Shown: positions 1-7,694 of the stretch, piece after piece
How the letters are laid out: every line of letters starts with the position of its first letter
Numbering within the stretch: the first letter of the stretch is position 1
Source: JAFGUB01 sp050305515
GTDB taxonomy: Bacteria > Campylobacterota > Campylobacteria > Campylobacterales > Sulfurimonadaceae
Assembly: GCA_050305515.1 (NCBI GenBank)
Contig: JBNLFL010000020.1
Location: 112,226 to 176,225 of the forward strand
Direction: 5' to 3'
DNA length: 64,000 nt
The notes under the pieces: model-generated
What the model saw: the letters and a program-made list of their open reading frames with translations, nothing else
Databases searched by the model: none
What the model was told of the DNA's origin: nothing
Program-made: the position numbers and the translations under genes

Positions 1-1282
1 CCTGATTCTGTCTGTCCGATTTTACTTTAAGTTGCAGGGCCTCGGCTTCATAGCCGAGTTCTCTTACTTCCTGATCGAGCGCATCGAGTGTCTCCCTACG
101 CGCCGACAAATGCTCGCGTTCCGCCTCATACAGTTTCTGCGTATCGGCCACAACGTCTTTGGCATTGTTAATCACCAGCTGCTGGGAAATTTGACGGTTC
201 AGAAACTGTTTGTACTGCATCATGACCGAGAGCAGGCTGCTGAAGTTCCAGGTACTGCCATATTTATCTTCTATCGCATATTTTTTTACTTTTTTGCCCG
301 AAGCATCTATGATGCTTTCATCGGCAAAATACTTGATGAACTTTTCGGCATTGGAATGGCGCTCCTGAAGATGCTGCAACAGATTTTGTGCCGTATGGAA
401 CATGATCTGAGGAAAATGGATTCGCAGGACATATCCGCAGAGCCCTTCAGCTTTTTCCTCTGCCGCTTTGTCAAGATGTTCGGACAAGATGACATCTACC
501 ATGACACTGAACACTTTTACAAAATTAGCCGTAAAATATTTATTGGAAATATGTGCGAAATTCAGATCTTCGCGAAGAACCCCCTCAATCATCGGCTCAA
601 TATATTGCCATGCGCCCTCAGGAAAGGTTTGATCATACAGCGCTTTCATCTCCGCCTCCGATTGACCGGAAAATCGTCTGTCCGCACCTGAGGGAAGTGG
701 TTTTGGCGGGACAAATTCACGCAGGTAGATTTTTTTATTCAAAAACAGGACAATACTGCGTTCATGGAGATCATACATCCCGTGCACAAGGCTCCGTGTG
801 CTTTCGCGAAAAAGTTCGTCTTTATTCTCATCATCGGGATAGAGCTCATACAGTTTGCTTCTAAAGGATTCGGGAAGCGTGTACAAGTACGGCAGAACCC
901 TGAATGACTCCAGTGTCTCTTTCGTTTCATGAAGAAGCAGCGCATTACGGTGCAGCAATCGATCGAAGGACTCTCCCCTTTCAGGGTAAAGAAAATCCTT
1001 ATGCAATTTGATGCCATCTTCGAGAATTGTCAAAATAACCGACTGATGATGGTGCGCGAAAAAGTTTGCGATCCCCTGCTTCATCGCACCTTTATGCTCG
1101 TCGGCATCAAGATCGGGAAATTCCTCGGAAAGTTTTTGCCGTAACGCATTGTAATGTGTCTGATTAAAGTCAAGCGCATAAAATCTTTTGCCTAGCAGAT
1201 CATCCAATATCGCCGTTGCCCGAGTGAGAATGTTTTGATTTATCGGAGATCCCTTATGGAAATTTTCATGACATGGAACCAA
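1..1282 (-). CDS. Unknown protein, C-terminus cut by window edge
   Basis: An open frame of about 427 codons runs off the left edge, so the stop is not visible. No family is recognised. The visible part is soluble and helix-rich, with no signal peptide or membrane segment; the last 60 or so residues are charged and heptad-like (REHLSARRETLDALDQEV), suggesting a coiled coil that continues beyond the edge. The start is uncertain. TTG at 1282 is the first start codon in frame, but the good AAGGAG at 1295-1300 is better spaced for an ATG at 1289 in another frame, which stops after seven codons. It lies 34 bases downstream of the small membrane-protein gene and is probably co-transcribed with it. 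Confidence 0.6.
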   Translation of the reverse strand, partial: MVPCHENFHKGSPINQNILTRATAILDDLLGKRFYALDFNQTHYNALRQKLSEEFPDLDADEHKGAMKQGIANFFAHHHQSVILTILEDGIKLHKDFLYPERGESFDRLLHRNALLLHETKETLESFRVLPYLYTLPESFRSKLYELYPDDENKDELFRESTRSLVHGMYDLHERSIVLFLNKKIYLREFVPPKPLPSGADRRFSGQSEAEMKALYDQTFPEGAWQYIEPMIEGVLREDLNFAHISNKYFTANFVKVFSVMVDVILSEHLDKAAEEKAEGLCGYVLRIHFPQIMFHTAQNLLQHLQERHSNAEKFIKYFADESIIDASGKKVKKYAIEDKYGSTWNFSSLLSVMMQYKQFLNRQISQQLVINNAKDVVADTQKLYEAEREHLSARRETLDALDQEVRELGYEAEALQLKVKSDRQNQ

Positions 1283-1315
1283 CTGCCATATTTGCTCCTT
1301 TTTACATGTATTCTA

Positions 1316-1627
1316 TCAAAATGCCAAAATCAGTAACAACCCTACAACTATCAATGCGCCGTACTCCAGCCACTTCAGCTGCCGGTACTTCGCCTGCAAG
1401 ATATCATCGTTCAAATTCGAAAAACCGCGTTTGCGAATGTAGTTCATGGCGTTACGATAGCGCGGGTCTCCGAGCTGAAATCCGAACTTCGGTTTTCCCA
1501 GAAATTCCCAGACATCGCTATGGGCTTCGTCAAGGCGGCGGAAAAATGCCTGAACAATCATGAGATAGATGATGACTCCGGCAGCAAATATCATGACCAG
1601 AATAAATGATAACAGTTCCGTATGCAT
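1316..1627 (-). CDS. Small two-helix membrane protein, UspB-like architecture
   Basis: 103 residues with a hydrophobic helix at about 5-27 and a second at about 86-102, joined by a polar, basic loop (FFRRLDEAH, RYRNAMNYIRKRGF). The helix-loop-helix layout and size resemble universal stress protein B of enterobacteria, but identity is too weak to name it. It presumably sits in the inner membrane; function is unknown. The start has AAGGGG six bases upstream. A TATAAT on the minus strand at 1654-1659 could drive it and the following partial gene. Called from coding pattern and topology, not from a clear homologue. Confidence 0.65.
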   Translation of the reverse strand: MHTELLSFILVMIFAAGVIIYLMIVQAFFRRLDEAHSDVWEFLGKPKFGFQLGDPRYRNAMNYIRKRGFSNLNDDILQAKYRQLKWLEYGALIVVGLLLILAF

Positions 1628-1653
1628 CAGTCCCCTTCATAATTCAAAGGCAT

Positions 1654-1659
1654 ATTATA
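1654..1659 (-). promoter_or_regulatory. Candidate -10 box (TATAAT)
   Basis: Perfect TATAAT on the minus strand 27 bases upstream of the small membrane-protein start, in the 62-base gap after the EF-hand gene. No convincing -35 box is seen. Confidence 0.35.
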
Positions 1660-1689
1660 TCCTTTGCGGGGCATGGGAATCGGACGCTG

Positions 1690-2694
1690 TCAGATTTTAA
1701 GGTCTATTTCCCCAATCGTGCCGCCACCACCGTTGTCACTCAGAAAAAGAGAAGTGGCCCTGAGCTTCGCCTCAATGCCGCCGTTTTGATAATAATCAAA
1801 TGCCGTATCGATGGCATCGAGATAGATGGCGCCCACCCCTTTCTCTTTGAGGTGATACAGCGCCGTGCCCTCATCCGTTTTTGTCCAGATCAGCAGTTTT
1901 TCAAACACGGAGTCGGCTTCATCGATCCAGCCGTTGCCGTCTTCATCATACTTTGATAACTCCTCAAACCCGTTTCCGCTCTTTGGCCCGAAAAGCTCGC
2001 TGCCGTCATTGATGGTGCCATCATTATTGCTATCGAGTGCCAGGAAACCGCTGTTACTGCCTACAAAAGCTATCTCGTCCTCTTTGCCGTCAAGATCAAG
2101 ATCGAACCGGTGACGGACATCACTTAGTGTTATCAGAGTGCCGTCAAAACTGATGGCGAGCGGATCGATCAACGCGTCACCGGCCTTGATGCTTATGCGT
2201 TCATGCTGCACGATGTTTTGCGAAAGTGAGAATCCCAGCACCAGATCAAATCGGCTCCCGTCATCCAGAGTGACACTGCCCTGGGCACTGACATCAAGTG
2301 ACTGCATCACAGCAGTCTGCTTCTCAAGAAGATACTCAAGACCCCATCCCTGCAATTGAGCGTCACGTGCTTCCGGTCTACTCTCAGGAAGCGGCGTTCG
2401 GTGCAGGATGTCTCCATGCAGCCGTAATGACTTCAGATCGATTTTTTTACCGCTTAACGCTTCAAGTGCCATGATGATGGCGCGTAATTTGGCATCGGGC
2501 AGTATCTCTGTCTCTTCCTTGAAAAATTGTGCTTTGGCAATCCTGTCATTTTGAGAATCATGGAAAAGTTCAATCATTTTTCGTACCGGCTGCCGTTGCC
2601 TATTATCCCACTGATGCAGGGATTCATTCTGATTTTTCGTGACCTGACTCGCATATTGTGAAGAGAGCGCTATGCTGCTTGAAATAATTTTCAT
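1690..2694 (-). CDS. EF-hand-like calcium-binding protein
   Basis: 334 residues. The first 160 are low in recognisable motifs. From about 198 there are three Asp-rich loops of the dockerin/EF-hand kind: DLDLDGKEDE (198-207), DSNNDGTINDGSE (221-233) and DEDGNGWIDEAD (250-261), then a GVGAIYLD segment and a C-terminal beta region ending GTIGEIDLKI. The block GFLALDSNNDG...ELFGP is typical of a proteobacterial family of VCBS/RTX-associated proteins. Ca2+ binding is inferred from these loops. There is no classical signal peptide, so export, if any, would need a type I-like route; no such transporter lies nearby. It is transcribed divergently from the ATP-grasp cluster. Confidence 0.75.
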   Translation of the reverse strand: MKIISSSIALSSQYASQVTKNQNESLHQWDNRQRQPVRKMIELFHDSQNDRIAKAQFFKEETEILPDAKLRAIIMALEALSGKKIDLKSLRLHGDILHRTPLPESRPEARDAQLQGWGLEYLLEKQTAVMQSLDVSAQGSVTLDDGSRFDLVLGFSLSQNIVQHERISIKAGDALIDPLAISFDGTLITLSDVRHRFDLDLDGKEDEIAFVGSNSGFLALDSNNDGTINDGSELFGPKSGNGFEELSKYDEDGNGWIDEADSVFEKLLIWTKTDEGTALYHLKEKGVGAIYLDAIDTAFDYYQNGGIEAKLRATSLFLSDNGGGGTIGEIDLKI

Positions 2695-2786
2695 AATCCC
2701 TGCCTTTCTCTTTTTATCGAGATAAAGATCGGCTCTGACAAAAAAAATTCAACCTGCTTTACATGTAACTTTTTTAGGCAGTAACG

Positions 2787-2817
2787 TTGAAATTTCAAGG
2801 TGAAATCGTGCTACAAT
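2787..2817 (+). promoter_or_regulatory. Candidate sigma-70 promoter of the ATP-grasp cluster
   Basis: TTGAAA at 2787-2792 and an extended -10, TGC followed by TACAAT at 2812-2817, with a 19-base spacer, in the 179-base divergent gap. One TTACATGTAA copy (2759-2768) lies just upstream of the -35 region. Confidence 0.45.
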
Positions 2818-2873
2818 GTTTTCAGGTACATTAATAAAAGTACTTCTCTTACTCCTCGTGGCAAGGACACTAT

Positions 2874-4244
2874 GTGATAGAAGAAAATACTCCGACAACC
2901 CAAAAGTTCTGGGATCTTTTTTCCAAACAAAACCGACAGAAAATTGAGCAGTTTGAATCGTATATGGACAAATTTGCTGTCAATTTTAATTTGTACAAAG
3001 ACGGCAATTTTATTGAACGCGCACTTCCGTTCGATGTTGTTCCCCGCATCATCGAAGCTCGGGAATTCGACAAAATCGAACGCGGGCTTTCCCAGCGTAT
3101 CATGGCACTCAATCTTTTTCTCGAAGATCTTTATACCGACCGCAAAATCATTAAAGACGGGGTGATTCCTCAGGAATTTATTGATCAGGCCAAAGGCTTT
3201 TTACATGAATTTGTAGGCTTTTCGCCGGCTAAAAAAGTACGTACCCACATTAACGGTATCGACCTCGTCAAAGACACCGTCAGCGGCGAATGGATGATTC
3301 TTGAAGACAACCTGCGTGTTCCCAGCGGTGCCAGCTACCCACTCTCCATCCGAAATACCTACCGCAAGATCTATCCCGAATTTTTCGAAAAGATGCAGAT
3401 CCGTCCCATCTCCAACTATCCCGAGATTCTGCGTGAATCCATGAACCATGTCAACCTCGGCGGTATCAACGTGGTACTCACTCCCGGACGTTTCAACTCG
3501 GCCTATTATGAGCACAGCTACCTCGCGCAGCAGGTGGGGGCCGAGCTGGTACGCGGCCATGAACTGGTCGTAGAGAACAAAGTACTCTACTTCAAAAACT
3601 ATAATGGCAAAAAAATTCGCGTCGGAGCCGTGTACCGACGTCTGGATGACGAGTTTCTTGATCCGCTCCGGTTTAATGCGGAGAGCCTCATCGGGGTTCC
3701 GGATATCATCGATGCCTACCTCGCCGGCAATGTCGCCATTATGAATGCCATCGGAAACGGTGTGGCTGATGACAAGGGTATCTACTACTTCGTGCCGAAA
3801 ATGATCGAGTACTATCTGGGCGAGACCCCGATACTCTCCAATGCGCCCACCTATCTGCCCTACTTTGAGCAGGATAAAAAATATATTTTTGACAACATCG
3901 AGAAACTTGTTATCAAAGATGTCGCCGAAGCGGGCGGTTACGGGGTACTTTTTGGACATACGATGAGCAAACTGCAGCTTGAGGACATCGCACGGCTTAT
4001 CAAAAGCGATCCGCGCCGCTTTATTGCTCAGGAGCTCATCGAATTTTATGATGAACGCTGCTACATCAACGGCAAGATCGTACCGCGCAAGGCAGACTTC
4101 CGCGCCTACGTCGTCATGGCAGATGAACCAAAGGTCTGGAACTGCGGTTTGACGCGCTATGCCATGGAAGAGGGAAACTATCTGGTCAACTCTTCGCAAG
4201 GCGGCGGATTTAAAGACACCTGGGTGATCGAGGAGCACAAATGA
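2874..4244 (+). CDS. Circularly permuted ATP-grasp protein (DUF404/DUF407 type)
   Basis: 456 residues covering the whole circularly permuted ATP-grasp fold of the type-2 family, with diagnostic segments LEDNLRVPSG, NVVLTPGRFNSAYYEHSYLA, VYRRLDDEFLDPL, GNGVADDKG and SSQGGGFKDTWV. Family members are thought to form amide bonds between amino acids or peptides using ATP; the real substrates are unknown. The start is GTG at 2874, because the overlapping ATG at 2872 is followed at once by a stop. The stop overlaps the alpha-E start (ATGA), so the two are translationally coupled, matching the fused arrangement of the minus-strand paralogue. Confidence 0.88.
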   Translation: MIEENTPTTQKFWDLFSKQNRQKIEQFESYMDKFAVNFNLYKDGNFIERALPFDVVPRIIEAREFDKIERGLSQRIMALNLFLEDLYTDRKIIKDGVIPQEFIDQAKGFLHEFVGFSPAKKVRTHINGIDLVKDTVSGEWMILEDNLRVPSGASYPLSIRNTYRKIYPEFFEKMQIRPISNYPEILRESMNHVNLGGINVVLTPGRFNSAYYEHSYLAQQVGAELVRGHELVVENKVLYFKNYNGKKIRVGAVYRRLDDEFLDPLRFNAESLIGVPDIIDAYLAGNVAIMNAIGNGVADDKGIYYFVPKMIEYYLGETPILSNAPTYLPYFEQDKKYIFDNIEKLVIKDVAEAGGYGVLFGHTMSKLQLEDIARLIKSDPRRFIAQELIEFYDERCYINGKIVPRKADFRAYVVMADEPKVWNCGLTRYAMEEGNYLVNSSQGGGFKDTWVIEEHK

Positions 4245-4912
4245 ATCAGTTACTGACCGCCAACACTGCGACCAATCTCTACTGGTTTGGCCGCTATATC
4301 GAACGGATGGAAGCCATTTTGATCGAACTCTCCGATCTTTTTGACGCCATCGTTGATGTCGATGCCGATGCCGGTAAAAAATTTTATGCCAATCTCGGTA
4401 TTGATATCAGCTATGAAGGTGCCCGAAATTTTCTGAATGAAGCCGTTTTCGGAAAGCATGACGTCAATCTGGTCGAGATGGCGTACAATGCCCGCGAAAA
4501 TGCCATTATCAGCCGCAGTTTCATCGATACCGAAGCCTTCGGTACCGTTATTGAACTCTACCGGACGCTCGAACATGAGAGCAAAAGTGTCTTTGAAGTC
4601 GATTTTGATTACGTCGATGAAATACTTACCCGTATCAGTGCTGTCTGGGGTGGTCTCAACCATCACATGCAGCGCCGCAAGAGCGATTATTTTATTCGGT
4701 TGGGAAAACTGGTCGAAAAGGTTGACTTTAATCTCAGACAGGAGTGCGAAGATACCTTTCTTAATGTGATTTTAGAAGAAATCGATACAATTGCGCAAAT
4801 ACTCGTCCCCGAATATGAGCGCATCGACTTGGGCAATATGGATCGTGACACCCTTATCGCCGAGGTTAACACAAAAATTCTGCGCATCATAGTGGACGAA
4901 CCAACACACTAG
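4241..4912 (+). CDS. Alpha-E domain protein
   Basis: 223 residues, all-helical, opening with TATNLYWFGRYIERME, the signature of alpha-E (DUF403) proteins. It is shorter than the usual 300 or so residues but has a proper start and end. Alpha-E domains almost always accompany circularly permuted ATP-grasp enzymes, side by side or fused, and are thought to assist the ligase; a catalytic role is unproven. It overlaps the preceding gene by four bases and is followed after 13 bases by the metallopeptidase-like gene. Confidence 0.85.
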   Translation: MNQLLTANTATNLYWFGRYIERMEAILIELSDLFDAIVDVDADAGKKFYANLGIDISYEGARNFLNEAVFGKHDVNLVEMAYNARENAIISRSFIDTEAFGTVIELYRTLEHESKSVFEVDFDYVDEILTRISAVWGGLNHHMQRRKSDYFIRLGKLVEKVDFNLRQECEDTFLNVILEEIDTIAQILVPEYERIDLGNMDRDTLIAEVNTKILRIIVDEPTH

Positions 4913-4925
4913 TACGAGGTCTCCC

Positions 4926-5876
4926 ATGACGACTACCGAAATCTTCGCTTCCGAACTGCCGGTTCAGGAGCGGCTCTCCATCAAACGTACCCGTTTTGGC
5001 CCCAGTAAACTGAAAAAGGGAGCCAAACGCATCAGTATTGTCAGCGGCATTCACGGTGACGAACTCGAAGGGCAGTATGTTATCTTCCTGCTGGCCGAGT
5101 GGCTGAAAAAGAACCCCTATGCACTTCAGGGCACTGTAGATATCTATCCCGCCGTCAATGCACTCGGTGTCGATGCCATCATCCGCTCGTTTCCGCTTTA
5201 TGAAGTCGATCTTAACCGTACCTTTCCCGGCGGTGCTGAAGACTACCTTCCCGGACAGGTCGTTCATGCGCTGGCAGAAGATGTCAAAGGGAGTGACATC
5301 GCCATCGATATTCACTCCAGTAACATCTTTTTGCGCGAGATCCCTCAGATACGAATCAATGAAGAATTCGGCGACACCCTGATTCCACTGGCCAGGGAGC
5401 TCAATTGCGATTTTATCTGGGTTCACAGCGCTGTCACCGTACTTGAAGCCACCTTTTCGCATACGCTCAACGCCATGGGCACAAAGACGCTCGTTGTAGA
5501 AATGGGCGTCGGCATGCGTGTCACGCAGGAATATGGACACCAGCTGCTTGCCGGTCTGCTCAACCTGATGAAAAAAGAGGGTATCATCGATACGGATGAG
5601 ACCTTCGACATACGGGAACCGTACCTGAGCGAAGGCGGCGAAGTGATGTACCTCAACTCGCCGCGAAGCGGTCTCTTCGTACCTTCGCTCGAACACTGTT
5701 CCATGATTAAAAAAGGAGAGCTCATCGGCCGTATTGTCGATCCGCTCTCGGGAAGTGTCCGTGCCAGCATCAAATCACCCGGAGACGGAATTCTCTTTAC
5801 CCTCCGTGAGTACCCGGTTGTTTATGAAGGATCGCTGATAGCACGGATTTTGGGAGGCGTTCATGAAGAAGATTGA
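4926..5876 (+). CDS. AspA/AstE-family zinc hydrolase
   Basis: 316 residues of the M14-like succinylglutamate desuccinylase/aspartoacylase family. Zinc ligands and catalytic residues are in place: GIHGDE with His43 and Glu46, DIH with His130, the substrate-binding DLNR at 95-98, and Glu192 in VVEMG. The C-terminal 100 residues form a beta domain ending in SPGDGILF. It should hydrolyse an amide or a peptide-like bond. In this cluster it may trim or recycle what the ATP-grasp ligases make. The last 14 bases overlap the next gene, its degenerate paralogue. Confidence 0.88.
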   Translation: MTTTEIFASELPVQERLSIKRTRFGPSKLKKGAKRISIVSGIHGDELEGQYVIFLLAEWLKKNPYALQGTVDIYPAVNALGVDAIIRSFPLYEVDLNRTFPGGAEDYLPGQVVHALAEDVKGSDIAIDIHSSNIFLREIPQIRINEEFGDTLIPLARELNCDFIWVHSAVTVLEATFSHTLNAMGTKTLVVEMGVGMRVTQEYGHQLLAGLLNLMKKEGIIDTDETFDIREPYLSEGGEVMYLNSPRSGLFVPSLEHCSMIKKGELIGRIVDPLSGSVRASIKSPGDGILFTLREYPVVYEGSLIARILGGVHEED

Positions 5877-6801
5877 AATTTTACGCATCGAATCGCTCAG
5901 CCGCTCTCCGATGATCGTGGAGGGATACCGTTTTAAAGGGCAAGACAGCAGCGCACCGAGCGTTGCCATTGTCGGAGCACTCGAAGGCGCGACGATTCTG
6001 CCGCTGTATGTCGCATCAGCACTGGTCGATTTTCTTAAAAACTCTCTCGCATCCAAACGGATTCTCGGTGATATATTAATCATTCCCTCCGTCAATCACT
6101 ATGCACTGAATATCAGGGAACGCTTCTGGCCGCTGGACAAAACCAATCTCAATATGATGTTTCCCGGTTACGATCAGGGAGAAACCACGCAGCGCATCGC
6201 CAAACGTCTTTTTGACGCCCTCGAAGGGTTCAGTTACGGTATTTCGCTGGAAACGCGTCATGATCCGGCTACATGCCTGCCGCATATCACACTCTTTCAA
6301 AGTGGCTATGAAGATCTTGAAGGCGCCAAACGCTTCGGTTTTGACTTTTTATACCACAAGCCTTTAAGCTCTATCGATACGGTCACGCTCCAATACAACT
6401 GGCAGCTTTGGGAAACCAAAGCCTATTCGCTTATGTGTCCCGGAGATACGCAGGTCCATACCGAAACTGCGGACAAAATCTTTCACGGGATTCTCAGATT
6501 CTTGAGCCAAAGCGGTATTATCGATTACCACATGTTCGGCGGCGCCCAGACCGACATCATTACGCGCGAAGAGATTGAAGTGGTCAAGGCACCCCGCAGC
6601 GGTATCTTTGTTCCCGAACGCAAACCGGGCTATTACCTCAACAAAGGCGAAAGCATCGGACGTATCATTCACGCCATGACCGGAGAGGTAGCCCACCATT
6701 TCAGGGCACCCTGCGACGGCGTCATTACATGTATGAACAATCAGGCCCTGATCTACGAAAAAGCCGTCGCCTTCCGGATTGCCCGCAGCGGGTCAAACTA
6801 G
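5863..6801 (+). CDS. Degenerate AspA/AstE-family paralogue, probable pseudoenzyme
   Basis: 312 residues, same fold and length as the preceding gene and probably arisen by tandem duplication; shared landmarks include the FPG turn, the APRSGIF/SPRSGLF segment and the C-terminal APCDGVI block. The zinc site has gone: GIHGDE is replaced by GALEGA, DLNR by NLNM, and DIHSS by SLETR. The frame is intact, so this is not a pseudogene. A non-catalytic partner subunit or binding protein is more likely than a hydrolase. It converges with the transglutaminase gene, overlapping by four bases. Confidence 0.82.
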   Translation: MKKIEILRIESLSRSPMIVEGYRFKGQDSSAPSVAIVGALEGATILPLYVASALVDFLKNSLASKRILGDILIIPSVNHYALNIRERFWPLDKTNLNMMFPGYDQGETTQRIAKRLFDALEGFSYGISLETRHDPATCLPHITLFQSGYEDLEGAKRFGFDFLYHKPLSSIDTVTLQYNWQLWETKAYSLMCPGDTQVHTETADKIFHGILRFLSQSGIIDYHMFGGAQTDIITREEIEVVKAPRSGIFVPERKPGYYLNKGESIGRIIHAMTGEVAHHFRAPCDGVITCMNNQALIYEKAVAFRIARSGSN

Positions 6802-7694
6802 GGAACGGGGCGGACATCCACCATCACGCTGACGCGGCTCTCCCCGCTGCTGCGGACAACGCCCTGAAGCGGTGCGATATCACTGTAATCACGCCCCCAT
6901 CCGAGCACAATATGCCGATGCGCCGGCAACACGTTATTGGTCGGATCAAAATCAACCCATCCGCTTCCGGGAATGTAAAGTGAAAACCATGCATGAGACG
7001 CATCAGCTCCAAAGAGTTTTTCTTCCCCCTCAGGCGGTTCTGTTTCGATATAGCCGCTGACATAGCGTACGGCAAATCCCAAAGAGCGCAATGCGGCAAT
7101 TGCCAGATGAGAAAAGTCCTGACACACGCCCTGACGCGCTTCAAAAACTTTTTCCACAGGTGTGCTGATATCGCTGAATCCCGGTTGAAACGTAAACTCG
7201 TCATAAATACGCCCCATAAACTCATAGACCGCTTCGAACAGAGGCCTGCTGCCGGGAAACGATTCCAGGGCGTACAGACGCAACGCATCACTGACCAGAG
7301 GTGTCATCGGAGTTGGAAAGCAGTACTGCTTGACATCGATTATCTCAGCCGAAAAAAGGTTCAGCCGCTCCAAAGCTTCGGAAACGCTAATGGTGTTGGA
7401 ACGGACCTCCGCATAACGCTGAACAAACCATTCCGGATCAAGCGTGACCTTCGAATGTGCAATGACACTCAGAACGTCATGTGCCTCGCGAATGAGTATA
7501 TGCATGATATCGTTGCCGAAATAGTCTTTAAAATAGTCCGTTTCAGCAGCTTCCGGAGTCACTTCCATCGCAAATTCTCCCAGTTTTTGAAAGGGAGTTT
7601 CCCGGGGTTTGAGACGTGCCAGATTATGGCTGAATGTCACAAGATTCTGATAGCTAAAGCTGCTTTGATGATAAATTTGATAGGTCATTGTCAC
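6798..7694 (-). CDS. Transglutaminase-like cysteine protease family protein
   Basis: 298 residues: a bacterial transglutaminase N-terminal beta domain (about 1-90), then a papain-like core with the triad Cys191 (GVCQDF), His234 (SHAWF) and Asp250 (DFDPTN). Bacterial members are more often predicted peptidases or amidases than cross-linkers. Cytoplasmic, with no signal peptide. The start is GTG overlapping the previous stop; ATG at 7688, two codons in, is an alternative. It is the last gene of the minus-strand arm of the ATP-grasp cluster and supplies a second type of amide-bond chemistry to the set. Confidence 0.87.
   Translation of the reverse strand: MTMTYQIYHQSSFSYQNLVTFSHNLARLKPRETPFQKLGEFAMEVTPEAAETDYFKDYFGNDIMHILIREAHDVLSVIAHSKVTLDPEWFVQRYAEVRSNTISVSEALERLNLFSAEIIDVKQYCFPTPMTPLVSDALRLYALESFPGSRPLFEAVYEFMGRIYDEFTFQPGFSDISTPVEKVFEARQGVCQDFSHLAIAALRSLGFAVRYVSGYIETEPPEGEEKLFGADASHAWFSLYIPGSGWVDFDPTNNVLPAHRHIVLGWGRDYSDIAPLQGVVRSSGESRVSVMVDVRPVP

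Noticed and set aside
32..691. Plus-strand open frame of 219 codons at the left edge
   Set aside because: It is antisense to a longer minus-strand frame that runs off the window and reads as a normal helix-rich protein.
3201..4238. 345-codon minus-strand frame inside the ATP-grasp gene
   Set aside because: Shadow; the plus-strand gene has full family motifs.
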